Shown: positions 43,847 through 51,878, numbered from the stretch's first letter. The stretch is 64,000 bases of DNA from Candidatus Villigracilaceae bacterium (GCA_026645935.1 JAPKMP010000007.1:124001-188000), one strand, 5' to 3'. Numbers and translations: made by a program. The notes: generated from the sequence alone by a model not told the origin.

Positions 43847-45652
43847 ATGCCCGTACCGCTTCCTCGTGCCAGGGTAAAAAAGAGCCAAACATGGAATGCC
43901 GAAAGCGTCTTTGCCTCCCCTGAGGCGTTCGACGCAGAGGTGAAAAGCCTCCTTGAAAGCCTTCCCGATGCCAGGAAATTTCAATGGCATCTCGGCGACA
44001 GTATCGGCACATTCCTCGAAGCGATGAAAACCATGGATGTACTCGACCAACGCTCATCGAGAGTCCGCGTGTATGCCAATATGTCCAACGCAGTGGATGC
44101 GAACGATGAGCTCGGCGCGGCGATGAACGGCAAAGCCATGTCCGCACTTGCGCAGGTGGGAGCTGCCGTCTCTTTCCTGGAACCGGAACTGCTCGCCATC
44201 GGTGAAGCCAAACTACGCGGATGGGTGGACAGCGACCCACGCATGAAGCTATATGACTTTTTCTTCACCGATCTGTTCCGCAAACAGGCGCACGTCCGCA
44301 GCGCCGAGGTGGAAGAATTGCTCGGCATGCTTCGCGACCCTTTCCAGGCGGTTCGCATGACAGCAGGCGCGATCGCCAATGCCGATTTTAGATTCAAGCC
44401 TGCCAAAGACAGCAAAGGCAAAAACCTCGAACTGACCCAAAGCACCAAGAACTCCCTGATGCACTCGCCGGACCGCAAAGCGCGCCGAACCGCATGGGAA
44501 AACTACAACGACAAGTATCTCGAATTCAAGAATACACTGGCGGGCAACCTCGCCGCTTCGATCAAATCCAATGTCTTCAACATGAAGGCGCGCAATTTCA
44601 AATCCTCGCTCGAAGCGACTCTCTTCAACGGCAATGTGCCCGTGGAGATGTTCCACAATCTGCTCGACATCTTCCAGAAGAACCTGCCCATGTGGCACAA
44701 ATATTGGCGCATCCGCCGCAGGGCACTGGGCGTGAAAGTTCTGCATCCCTGCGACATTTGGGCGCCGCTCACCACCAAGAAACACAAAGTCCCCTTTGAA
44801 ACCGCCGTGGATTGGATCTGCGAAGGTCTCACACCGATGGGCGATGAATATGTGAATGTGATGCGCAAAGGCTGCCTTGAAGATCGCTGGGTGGATCGGG
44901 CTCCCAATGCCGGAAAACGAGAAGGCGCCTTCTCGACACGCGTCCCCAGCGACACGCATCCCTTCATTATGATGAGCTACACCGACGACATCGGCTCGAT
45001 GAGCACGCTCTCACATGAACTCGGTCACTCCATGCATGCCTGGTACGCCAGCCGCGCCCAGCCAATGATGTACTATCTTTATCCCTCCATCGTTGCAGAA
45101 ACCGCATCGAATTTCAACCAGGCAATGACCCGCGCTCATTTGCTCAAAACGAAAAAGGATAAATACTTCCAGATCGCGTTGCTTGAGGAAGCGATGGGCA
45201 ACTTCCATCGTTACTTCTTCATCATGCCGACCCTCGCCCGTTTCGAACTTGCGACTCACGAACGCGCCGAAAAGGGACAGCCTCTCACCGCCGATTACAT
45301 GAACAATCTTATGGCAGATTTGTTCAGCGAAGGATACGGCGGCGAAATGAACGTAGACCGAGACCGGGTCGGCATTACCTGGGGAACCTTCACCACGCAT
45401 CTCTATATCGACTATTACTCGTTCCAGTACGCGATCGGAATCTCCGCCGCAAACGCCATCGCCAAACGGATCCTTGACGGAGTCCCGGGCGCTGCGCAGG
45501 ATCACATCAACTTCCTCAAAGCAGGTTCATCCATATCGCCCATGGACGTATACAAAACCGCAGGGATAGATATGACCTCCACCCAACCCATCGAAGATGC
45601 GTTCACAGTCCTCGAAGAATACATTGATCGATTGGGTGAATTGACAAGTTAA
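43847..45652 (+). CDS. pepF: Oligoendopeptidase F-like M3 metallopeptidase
   Basis: A 601-residue zinc peptidase that cuts short oligopeptides in the cytoplasm. ATG 43847 follows a GAAGGAG site; the in-frame ATG at 43829 lies within that leader. The zinc motif is SHELGHSMHAWYAS, with a third Glu ligand in IVAETASNFNQ. DAVDWICEGLTPMG-like and GTFTTHLYIDYYSFQYAIGISAA segments match PepF family members. It follows the LysM lipoprotein closely and may be cotranscribed. Confidence 0.93.
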   Translation: MPVPLPRARVKKSQTWNAESVFASPEAFDAEVKSLLESLPDARKFQWHLGDSIGTFLEAMKTMDVLDQRSSRVRVYANMSNAVDANDELGAAMNGKAMSALAQVGAAVSFLEPELLAIGEAKLRGWVDSDPRMKLYDFFFTDLFRKQAHVRSAEVEELLGMLRDPFQAVRMTAGAIANADFRFKPAKDSKGKNLELTQSTKNSLMHSPDRKARRTAWENYNDKYLEFKNTLAGNLAASIKSNVFNMKARNFKSSLEATLFNGNVPVEMFHNLLDIFQKNLPMWHKYWRIRRRALGVKVLHPCDIWAPLTTKKHKVPFETAVDWICEGLTPMGDEYVNVMRKGCLEDRWVDRAPNAGKREGAFSTRVPSDTHPFIMMSYTDDIGSMSTLSHELGHSMHAWYASRAQPMMYYLYPSIVAETASNFNQAMTRAHLLKTKKDKYFQIALLEEAMGNFHRYFFIMPTLARFELATHERAEKGQPLTADYMNNLMADLFSEGYGGEMNVDRDRVGITWGTFTTHLYIDYYSFQYAIGISAANAIAKRILDGVPGAAQDHINFLKAGSSISPMDVYKTAGIDMTSTQPIEDAFTVLEEYIDRLGELTS

Positions 45653-45704
45653 CAACCAGATTCCGAACCCTTCGAGATCATAAAGACCTTGAAGGTTTAT
45701 CGTC

Positions 45705-45732
45705 TTGACAAATAGACAAACTTCTATATAAT
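45705..45732 (+). promoter_or_regulatory. arsR promoter with embedded operator
   Basis: TTGACA (45705-45710), 16-nt spacer, TATAAT (45727-45732), 6 nt before ATG 45739. The 17-nt sequence TAGACAAACTTCTATAT (45713-45729) fills the spacer. It holds the inverted repeat ATAGA-N6-TCTAT and recurs exactly at 46101-46117. ArsR bound here would block RNA polymerase. The message is probably leaderless. Confidence 0.8.
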
Positions 45733-45738
45733 AACCAT

Positions 45739-46050
45739 ATGAAAGTCGACCCGGTCCTCTTTGCCAAAGCCATCGCAGACGAAACCCGTCAAAGAATCAT
45801 GAGCGAGTGTTGCTGTTGTGAACTCTCGGTCAGTGGGATCGTAGAAAAGATCGGCTATTCCCAGCCGACCATCTCGCATCACCTCGCCATCCTGCGCGAT
45901 GCAGGCTTGGTTAATGTGCGCGAAGAAGGCAAGCAAACGTTCTACACCCTCAACCAGGAGCGCATCGCATTCTGCTGCGGGCAGATCATGGTCAAGTTCG
46001 CGCCTGAATCCGTTGCAACCGAAAATCTATTAAAGACCATCAAGGCATAA
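45739..46050 (+). CDS. ArsR/SmtB family metal-responsive repressor
   Basis: A 103-residue winged-helix repressor. IADETRQRIMSE, IGYSQPTISHHLAILRDAGLVNVREEGKQTFYTLN is the ArsR-type HTH and wing. At the helix where classical ArsR carries ELCVCDL, this one has four cysteines in a row (C24-C27, MSECCCCELS), and two more near the C-terminus (C79-C80, AFCCG). Both are candidate As(III)/metalloid ligands. It heads an operon with a Cys-rich peptide and ArsM, which supports arsenic sensing. Confidence 0.92.
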   Translation: MKVDPVLFAKAIADETRQRIMSECCCCELSVSGIVEKIGYSQPTISHHLAILRDAGLVNVREEGKQTFYTLNQERIAFCCGQIMVKFAPESVATENLLKTIKA

Positions 46051-46100
46051 CCGGGATACGTCCACGGCCGGGACGATCCCGTTTTTTGCGGAAAATAAGA

Positions 46101-46117
46101 TAGACAAACTTCTATAT
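46101..46117 (+). promoter_or_regulatory. Second ArsR-type operator
   Basis: An exact 17-nt copy of the arsR promoter operator (ATAGA-N6-TCTAT core), 16 nt before ATG of the Cys-rich peptide. No convincing -35 precedes it. It may be a second promoter/operator or a roadblock site for ArsR within the operon. Confidence 0.75.
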
Positions 46118-46132
46118 GAAAGGAGAAGCCTC

Positions 46133-46207
46133 ATGAACGAATTACCGGTCGTCCAGTGTTGCGATGGTGAATGTGAAGGCGGCAGCTGCGGTTGCGGCTG
46201 TTGCTAA
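46133..46207 (+). CDS. 24-residue cysteine-rich peptide (putative metalloid-binding)
   Basis: An ATG with a strong AAAGGAG site 8 nt upstream opens a frame of 24 codons ending in TAA. The peptide starts MNELPVVQCCDGECEGG and ends SCGCGCC, with 8 Cys, several Gly and 3 Glu. It resembles a tiny metallothionein. It lies between arsR and arsM, behind its own copy of the ArsR operator, and is followed by a perfect 18-bp hairpin. I know of no named family for it. Sequestering As(III) or handing it to ArsM is inference. Confidence 0.75.
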   Translation: MNELPVVQCCDGECEGGSCGCGCC

Positions 46208-46210
46208 TCG

Positions 46211-46250
46211 AAGTTCTCTCTGCCTGCCAGGAGGCAGGCAGAGAGAACTT
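46211..46250 (+). other. Perfect 18-bp hairpin between the Cys-rich peptide and arsM
   Basis: AAGTTCTCTCTGCCTGCC and its exact complement flank an AGGA loop. It starts 4 nt after the peptide stop. No T-run follows, so it is not a standard terminator; it may stabilise the short upstream message, act as a partial attenuator, or be a mobile-type palindrome. Confidence 0.85.
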
Positions 46251-46308
46251 GTTGACGAAAAATTTTTACTGGAATTCATAGGCAACTTGTTATCAAAAAG
46301 GAGAAACA

Positions 46309-47103
46309 ATGACAGAATCACCCACCCCCATCCATGATACCGTCCGCGAACATTATGCCGAGCGGATTAAGAGCAGCGCCTCGTGCTGCGGCGATCGTTG
46401 CTGCTCCACCGACAGCAGACTCTACCCCGTAGATTTGCTTGCCACTGTCCCAGCCGATGTATCAAACACCAGCTACGGCTGCGGCGATCCGATCACTCTG
46501 GCTTCCCTCCAACCCGGCGAAACCGTCCTTGACCTTGGCTCCGGCGCAGGACTTGACTGTCTATTGGCTGCCCAGAAAGTTGGCGAGACAGGACGCGTGA
46601 TCGGCGTAGACATGACTCCCGAGATGATCGATCGTGCCCGGGCAAACGCGAAGCGCGTCAACGCAACGAACGTAGAATTTCGCCAGGGGTATCTCGAAAA
46701 TCTGCCCGTCGATAACAGCACGATTGACGTCATCATCTCGAACTGTGTCATCAACCTTTCGCCAGATAAAGAAAAGGTCTTTGCCGAAGCATTCCGCGCA
46801 TTGAAACCGGGCGGCAAACTTGCCGTCTCTGATATCGTCACCGACGGCGAACTACCCGAAGTGGTCAGAAAAAGCTTAGCCGCCTGGGCGGGCTGCGTGG
46901 CTGGCGCGGTCGAAGCCAAACAATACATTGCCATGATGGAAGAAGTCGGTTTCACGGATATTTCGATCAAGCCCGTCTTCTTCGATAAGGAAACCGTGGA
47001 CGATGCATTAAACGAAATGAAGTTGGATGCCGTGGAATATCCACGCGAAGCCGTTTACAAGGCGGTTTACAGCGCTAAGATCACCGCCTACAAACCGAAG
47101 TGA
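46309..47103 (+). CDS. arsM: Arsenite S-adenosylmethionine methyltransferase ArsM
   Basis: A 264-residue cytoplasmic enzyme that methylates As(III). The SAM site is VLDLGSGAGLDCLLAAQKVG (73-92). The three family cysteines are present: C58 (SYGCGDP), C146 (ISNCVINLSPDK) and C196 (AGCVAGA). An N-terminal Cys cluster (C26, C27, C31, C32) is also typical of arsM genes. AAAGGAG precedes ATG. It is the last gene of the ArsR operon and is followed by a terminator. Confidence 0.95.
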   Translation: MTESPTPIHDTVREHYAERIKSSASCCGDRCCSTDSRLYPVDLLATVPADVSNTSYGCGDPITLASLQPGETVLDLGSGAGLDCLLAAQKVGETGRVIGVDMTPEMIDRARANAKRVNATNVEFRQGYLENLPVDNSTIDVIISNCVINLSPDKEKVFAEAFRALKPGGKLAVSDIVTDGELPEVVRKSLAAWAGCVAGAVEAKQYIAMMEEVGFTDISIKPVFFDKETVDDALNEMKLDAVEYPREAVYKAVYSAKITAYKPK

Positions 47104-47121
47104 ATCAGAGATAAACAATCC

Positions 47122-47155
47122 AAAAAAGCGACAACAAATTTGTCGTCGCTTTTTT
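47122..47155 (+). terminator. Terminator of the ars operon
   Basis: AAAAAAGCGAC / GTCGCTTTTTT with a further partly paired centre and T-run. It starts 19 nt after the arsM stop. Confidence 0.92.
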
Positions 47156-47180
47156 ATTAACCGCCGTAACCTTCGTCATC

Positions 47181-47228
47181 TTGACAGTGCAAAGTTTCGG
47201 GAGTAAAAACAAACCGACTGGTCGGTTT
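47181..47228 (+). promoter_or_regulatory. TetR gene promoter and palindromic operator
   Basis: TTGACA (47181-47186), 17-nt spacer, TAAAAA (47204-47209), then the perfect palindrome AAACCGACTGGTCGGTTT (47211-47228) over the predicted transcript start. This is the form of operator bound by many TetR repressors, so autoregulation is likely. Confidence 0.75.
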
Positions 47229-47285
47229 TTATTTTTATTCTCACCCCTCCCCCTCTCCATGTAAGAATGGGGAGCTACAGGCAAG

Positions 47286-47870
47286 ATGCAACAGCGAAGC
47301 GAAGAAACCCATTCAAAGATCATGGCATCCGCGATCAATCTATTTTCCAATCGCGGGTACAACGCCGCCAGCGTGGACGACATCTGCGCCGATGCGGGCA
47401 TCAGCAAAGGCGCGTTCTATCATCATTTCAAGACCAAACAAGAGCTCTTCCTTGCATTGCTCGATGGCTGGTTGAAAACCATCGATAACGCCATCGAAGC
47501 CTCAAAGGATAAGACCGTCCCTGAGACGTTCATGCAGATCACAGAGGCATTCCCCTATATTTTTGCAACTGCAAACGAAGGCTTGCCCATGTTCCTTGAA
47601 TTTTGGCTGCAAGCCAGCCGAGATGAAATGATCTGGCAGGCAAGCGTCAAACCCTATCGGCGCTATCACAAATACTTCACCGACCTTATAAAAAAAGGTG
47701 TGGACGAAGGCTCGTTCGTCGAAGTGAACCCTGAATTAGCTTCACGCATGATTATCTCGACGGCAATGGGCTTGCTCTTGCAAAGCCTGATGGACCCCAA
47801 AGGTGCGAAATGGGAAAAGGTCGCGCGTGACAGCACGACCATGTTGGTTGAAGGTATGTTGAAGAAATAG
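47286..47870 (+). CDS. TetR/AcrR family regulator
   Basis: A 194-residue one-component repressor. The N-terminal HTH is HSKIMASAINLFSNRGYNAASVDDICADAGISKGAFYHHFKTKQELFLALLDGW; the rest is a helical ligand domain. The operator-like palindrome at 47211-47228 supports self-control. It is 8 nt from the reductase gene, so that gene is the likely regulated target. Ligand unknown. Confidence 0.92.
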   Translation: MQQRSEETHSKIMASAINLFSNRGYNAASVDDICADAGISKGAFYHHFKTKQELFLALLDGWLKTIDNAIEASKDKTVPETFMQITEAFPYIFATANEGLPMFLEFWLQASRDEMIWQASVKPYRRYHKYFTDLIKKGVDEGSFVEVNPELASRMIISTAMGLLLQSLMDPKGAKWEKVARDSTTMLVEGMLKK

Positions 47871-47878
47871 GAAATTTT

Positions 47879-48853
47879 ATGTGGCTAGTCACTGGTGCAA
47901 CGGGACACGTGGGGAATGTCCTCGTTAGAAAACTTTTGGAGCGTGGGGAAAAGGTTCGGGCGTTGATCTTGCCGGGCGAAAGCCGCGAACCCATTTTGGG
48001 ATTAAGAGTCGAGGCGGTGGAAGGCGATGTCATGAATCTCGACGCAGTCTTTGAATCCATGCGAGGCGTGAAAGGTGTCTTCCATCTTGCGGGTGTGATC
48101 TCGATCATGCCGGGACCCAATCCGCATGTAAGAAAAGTCAACGTGGAAGGGACGAAGAATGTGATCCGCGCGGCAATTGAACATGGAAAGAAGTTGATAT
48201 ACACCTCGTCCATTCATGCAATCCAACGCGTGGAAGAAGGCGTGATCGACGAAAGTGTGCCGTATGACATGAACAACCCGTATGGCGCGTATGACCGCTC
48301 GAAAGCGGAGGCAACGCTTGAAGTATTGCACGCGGCTCAAACCGGCCTGGAAGCTGTTGTGACCTGCCCCACCGGCGTGATCGGTCCGTATGATTTTCGC
48401 GGATCGATGATGGGCGCAGTGATCCACGATGCAGCAACTGCGAAACCGACTTTATACGTAGACGGCGCGTACGATTTTGTGGATGTGCGCGATGTGGCAG
48501 AGGGTTTGATCTCTGCCGTCGAGAATGGCAGGCGCGGCGAGAGTTATATTTTATCGGGGCAAAAAATTTCGGTGCGGTATTTGCTCGAGACTGTGCGGGA
48601 AATCACCGGTAGAAATTTCTTCCAAATGAAAATTCCATTCGACCTTGCTAAATTCGCGGCGATCTTCACGCCGATGTATTATCAACTTGCGCACGAGACG
48701 CCGCGCTTTACGCCGTATTCGCTGGAGGTTTTGAAAAGCAATTCGAACATCAGCCATGCAAAGGCAACAAGAGAGTTAGGCTATCACCCGCGCTCGCTGC
48801 ACGAATCGATTCGAGATGCGGTGAAGTGGTTTTTGGATAATAAATTGCAATAA
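47879..48853 (+). CDS. NAD-dependent epimerase / dihydroflavonol reductase-like protein
   Basis: A 324-residue extended SDR. WLVTGATGHVGNVLVRKLLERG binds the cofactor; the catalytic Tyr-Lys pair lies in YGAYDRSKAEATLEV. The wording VFHLAG, YTSSIHA and PTGVIGPYDFRGS matches the dihydroflavonol-4-reductase/3-beta-HSD group. Substrate unknown. Its position right after the TetR gene suggests an inducible detoxification or modification step. Confidence 0.88.
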   Translation: MWLVTGATGHVGNVLVRKLLERGEKVRALILPGESREPILGLRVEAVEGDVMNLDAVFESMRGVKGVFHLAGVISIMPGPNPHVRKVNVEGTKNVIRAAIEHGKKLIYTSSIHAIQRVEEGVIDESVPYDMNNPYGAYDRSKAEATLEVLHAAQTGLEAVVTCPTGVIGPYDFRGSMMGAVIHDAATAKPTLYVDGAYDFVDVRDVAEGLISAVENGRRGESYILSGQKISVRYLLETVREITGRNFFQMKIPFDLAKFAAIFTPMYYQLAHETPRFTPYSLEVLKSNSNISHAKATRELGYHPRSLHESIRDAVKWFLDNKLQ

Positions 48854-48915
48854 AGCAACCAGTGATTAAAAAACAAACAAAATCCAATAAGAACACCAAA
48901 TCGAAAGAGGAAACC

Positions 48916-49776
48916 ATGAAAATCGTAACAGACTGTGCGGCGGATATGTCGAATGAGGAGTTGGAGCAGCTTGGCATTGTGCAAGCCCCCCTGTTCATCC
49001 AATTTCCGGAAGGCGAAATGAACTCGGCGGATATTTCTGCCGATGATTTCTACAACCGATTGGAGGCGATGCGTCCGCAAATCCCGACGACGGCTCAGCC
49101 TTCGAGCGGCATCTTTGCAGAGTTGTATCGCAAACTGGCGCAAACGAATAGGAACATCTTTTCCATTCATATTTCATCCGGGTTGAGCGGCACGATCAAC
49201 TCGGCGCGCGATGGCGGCGAGCAGGTGAAGGGCGAAGCGAATGTCATCTTTTGGGATACGCTGACCCTCTCTGGCGGCGAACGTTTTCAAGTGTTGGCGG
49301 CGGCGTTGGCCGATAGAGCGGGCTGGGCAATGGATAAGATCCATGAGCGGCTGACAAGAATCCGCGAGAAGACCGAGGTCATTTATACGCTCGACACCTT
49401 GGAATATCTCGCTCGCGGCGGCCGCATTGGTCGCGTGCAAGCCATGGCTGGCGCCTTGCTCAACCTCAAACCTGTAATCCGCGTGGACACAGACGGCAAG
49501 TACAGCACCGTCGCCAAGGGGCGCTCCATCGCCAAATCGCTATCCATCATTGCAGATCACCTGGTGGAGAAATACGGAAATACCCCACTCTGGGTCACCA
49601 TCCTGCACGGACGTTTCGCCGAGAAAGCCGAACACCTCGCCGAAGAATTCAAGCAAAAACTGAACATTGCCAAACTCGAAGTTCAGCGCATCTCGCCCGT
49701 CCTGGGTGTGCATACAGGTCCCGGCATCGTCGGAGCTGCTGCCGTACCGATGGAATTGATGGGAGATTTCGTCTAA
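48916..49776 (+). CDS. DegV family fatty-acid-binding protein
   Basis: A 286-residue cytoplasmic protein. AAAGAGG precedes ATG 48916. KIVTDCAADMSNEELEQLGIVQAPLFIQF, STAQPSSG-like TTAQPSSGIFAELYRKL, IHISSGLSGTINSARDG and VIYTLDTLEYLARGGRIGRVQAMAGALLNLKPVI are DegV signatures. DegV/FakB proteins bind fatty acids for the FakA kinase. FakA is not in the window. It follows the TetR-reductase pair by 62 nt. Confidence 0.94.
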   Translation: MKIVTDCAADMSNEELEQLGIVQAPLFIQFPEGEMNSADISADDFYNRLEAMRPQIPTTAQPSSGIFAELYRKLAQTNRNIFSIHISSGLSGTINSARDGGEQVKGEANVIFWDTLTLSGGERFQVLAAALADRAGWAMDKIHERLTRIREKTEVIYTLDTLEYLARGGRIGRVQAMAGALLNLKPVIRVDTDGKYSTVAKGRSIAKSLSIIADHLVEKYGNTPLWVTILHGRFAEKAEHLAEEFKQKLNIAKLEVQRISPVLGVHTGPGIVGAAAVPMELMGDFV

Positions 49777-49847
49777 ACCGATCGACAAGCCAAGAGTTCC
49801 TGTGATTTGGCGCTCATATTCGTCTTGTGTCATTGCAGCATGTGCTA

Positions 49848-49875
49848 TTGACAAAGACTCCTTTTTGAGTATTCT
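49848..49875 (+). promoter_or_regulatory. Promoter of the LysM gene at 49928
   Basis: TTGACA (49848-49853), 16-nt spacer, TATTCT (49870-49875) inside GAGTATTCTAG. The same -10 context and spacing occur before the gene at 41245. Confidence 0.7.
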
Positions 49876-49927
49876 AGGTATGCAGAATCGTTTATTGATG
49901 CACGGAATCAAGCGAAGTGAGGTTGAA

Positions 49928-50674
49928 ATGATCAGGAAAATCATCATAGTTCTGGCGGTAATATCTTTGGTTCTGACACCGACAATGAGCGTTAAAGCCT
50001 GGTATAACTGCGGCGGCTACGTTACCGTCCAATGGGGCGATACATTGAGCGGCCTGGCAGCTATGTGTGGGACGACCGTAGAAGCCGTTCGGTCCGCGAA
50101 TCCCGGGCTTGGTTGGTGGCTGTATGCCGGACAGGTCATCTATCTTCCATCCGGGTACGCAAGCCAGCCTAGCTATAATCCTTATCCGACGGGAAATACG
50201 TATACCGTCCAGCCGGGCGATACGCTGGCGATCATTGCAGCCAGATATGGGATGACGGTTTACGACCTTTGGGCCGCCAACCCGCAAATCTGGAATCCGA
50301 GTTTGATCTATGTGAGCCAGGTGATCAATATACCGGTTTCATACGCGCCTCCTCCCCCTCCCGTGGTATATCCTGCTCCGTATCCCATTCCTTCCTATCC
50401 CACCTCCATCCCGCCGGGATCGAACACGCTAAAGATCACGTACAAAAAGGGGCTTATCGTTAGAAACAGCCCGGGCGGGGATATCATCGGATGGGCGACG
50501 TATGACGAGTATAAAGAATGGTGCTATTACCCGGGCAGCATCACAAAGGATTCAGTTGGCAAGGTATGGGTACAGGTCGATCTCAATCCGCCCCAGCACG
50601 GTTATACAACCGGTTGGATTCTCGTCAAAGACCAATATGGTGGGTATTTTACAAGCCTTACCCTCGATTGGTAA
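49928..50674 (+). CDS. Secreted protein with two LysM domains and an SH3-like end
   Basis: A 248-residue exported protein. The signal peptide (IRKIIIVLAVISLVLTPTMSVKA) starts at ATG 49928, with GAGG upstream; earlier starts would disrupt it. Two LysM motifs follow (YVTVQWGDTLSGLAAMCGTTVEAVRSANPGL..., YTVQPGDTLAIIAARYGMTVYDLWAANPQI...), then a Pro-rich linker and a C-terminal SH3-like domain (TYKKGLIVRNSPGGDIIGWATYDEYKEWCYY). It should bind peptidoglycan or chitin-like glycan. No enzyme domain is seen. Confidence 0.88.
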   Translation: MIRKIIIVLAVISLVLTPTMSVKAWYNCGGYVTVQWGDTLSGLAAMCGTTVEAVRSANPGLGWWLYAGQVIYLPSGYASQPSYNPYPTGNTYTVQPGDTLAIIAARYGMTVYDLWAANPQIWNPSLIYVSQVINIPVSYAPPPPPVVYPAPYPIPSYPTSIPPGSNTLKITYKKGLIVRNSPGGDIIGWATYDEYKEWCYYPGSITKDSVGKVWVQVDLNPPQHGYTTGWILVKDQYGGYFTSLTLDW

Positions 50675-50700
50675 TCGAAACTGAAATTCCATCAATTAAC

Positions 50701-50750
50701 AAGCAGGTCGCGCGGATATCTGAATCGGATAAATGGCGCGACCTGCTTTT
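50701..50750. terminator. Terminator between the LysM gene and the M48 gene
   Basis: A perfect 13-bp stem (AAGCAGGTCGCGC / GCGCGACCTGCTT) with a 22-nt loop and a TTTT run on the plus strand. It sits directly at the convergent M48 stop and may serve both. Confidence 0.85.
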
Positions 50751-51878
50751 CTATGCTGTGAATTTTTTTGCCTTGGCAATCCGCTCGCCCAAAGGCGGAT
50801 GGGAATAGAACATGAAGACCACCCATTTTTCCGGGTCGATCTCGCCCAGGTTTTGATTTGCAAGCCGGGTAAAGGCTGAAGCGAACGCTTCATGCCTGCC
50901 GGTGGAAGCCAAAGCGTAATCGTCCGCCATGCGTTCGCGCCAGCGGGAAATTGCGTTATCAACCGGCATGGTAAACAAACCAAATGCTCCAAGAATCAAC
51001 CCCAGGGCAGGAATGGCGGCAGGATCACTGACACCGGAAAACCCAAAGGAACCCACCGCCCAATTCATTCCCAGGGAAGCGAGATAAAAACCGAGAGCCG
51101 TCATCACCGTGCCGAATGCGATCAGAAACGGAATGTCCTTGTGAACATGGTGTCCCAATTCGTGGGCAAGAACCGTTTCGATCTCATCGGGTGTGAATTC
51201 GTTGACGAGGGTATCACCGAGGATGATTCGGCGCGTATTACCGATTCCGGTCAAGGCGGCGTTTGCGGCTTTGGTGCGCCGTGACATGTCGAACTTGAAG
51301 ACGCCCTTCACTTTCGTATTGGCGCGCCTGGCAAGATCAATCAAACGATCTTCAAGGTCCTTGTGTTCGTCACCAAGGGGAACGTATTTATTGAAAAGCG
51401 GCATGATGACCACAGGCGCCAGATTCGAAAGGAGGACGTTGAAAAGCAAAAGTCCGCCTGCCGCCCAAAGCCACCAGGCTTCTCCCGCCAGGCGAAGCGC
51501 GAGATACAACAACTCCAGCAGGATCAAACCGATGGGGGCTCCGATCATCAAACCTTTGAACTGGTCCACGAACCAATCCTTGAGCGACTGGTTGGATTGC
51601 CCGAAACGATGCGGCAGGACGAAGCCGCTGTAATAACCGAGGGGAAAGTTGAGAGCCGAGTAGATTCCGCCAAAGATGATGACAAATAAAGCCACAAGCA
51701 GCCATTCATTCGACGTTATGGAAGCCAGCCAATCGCTGACAGAAATACTCCAGCCGAAGGAAAGCCAGGCAAGGGCGTAGACGGCGCTGAAGGCTGTATC
51801 GACCAGCCACAGTCGGCGGCGGATGCGGGCGTATTCTTTCGCCTTTTTTTGACGTTCGGGATCAAGTGTGGTTTCCAT
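50751..51878 (-). CDS. M48 family (Ste24-like) membrane metalloprotease
   Basis: A 375-residue integral membrane zinc protease. The zinc motif is H239-E240-L-G-H243 in TVLAHELGHHVHKD, with the third ligand region in RERMADDYAL. At least six hydrophobic segments flank the active site. FKFDMSRRTKAANAALTGIGNTRRIILGDTL is typical of the CAAX-protease/HtpX group. It probably degrades or processes membrane proteins. Confidence 0.92.
   Translation of the reverse strand: METTLDPERQKKAKEYARIRRRLWLVDTAFSAVYALAWLSFGWSISVSDWLASITSNEWLLVALFVIIFGGIYSALNFPLGYYSGFVLPHRFGQSNQSLKDWFVDQFKGLMIGAPIGLILLELLYLALRLAGEAWWLWAAGGLLLFNVLLSNLAPVVIMPLFNKYVPLGDEHKDLEDRLIDLARRANTKVKGVFKFDMSRRTKAANAALTGIGNTRRIILGDTLVNEFTPDEIETVLAHELGHHVHKDIPFLIAFGTVMTALGFYLASLGMNWAVGSFGFSGVSDPAAIPALGLILGAFGLFTMPVDNAISRWRERMADDYALASTGRHEAFASAFTRLANQNLGEIDPEKWVVFMFYSHPPLGERIAKAKKFTA

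Noticed and set aside
45739-47103. ars locus as part of a mobile island
   Set aside because: Base composition and codon use look like the neighbours, and no integrase, transposase, tRNA junction or direct repeats flank it. The 17-mer repeat is an operator, not an attachment site.
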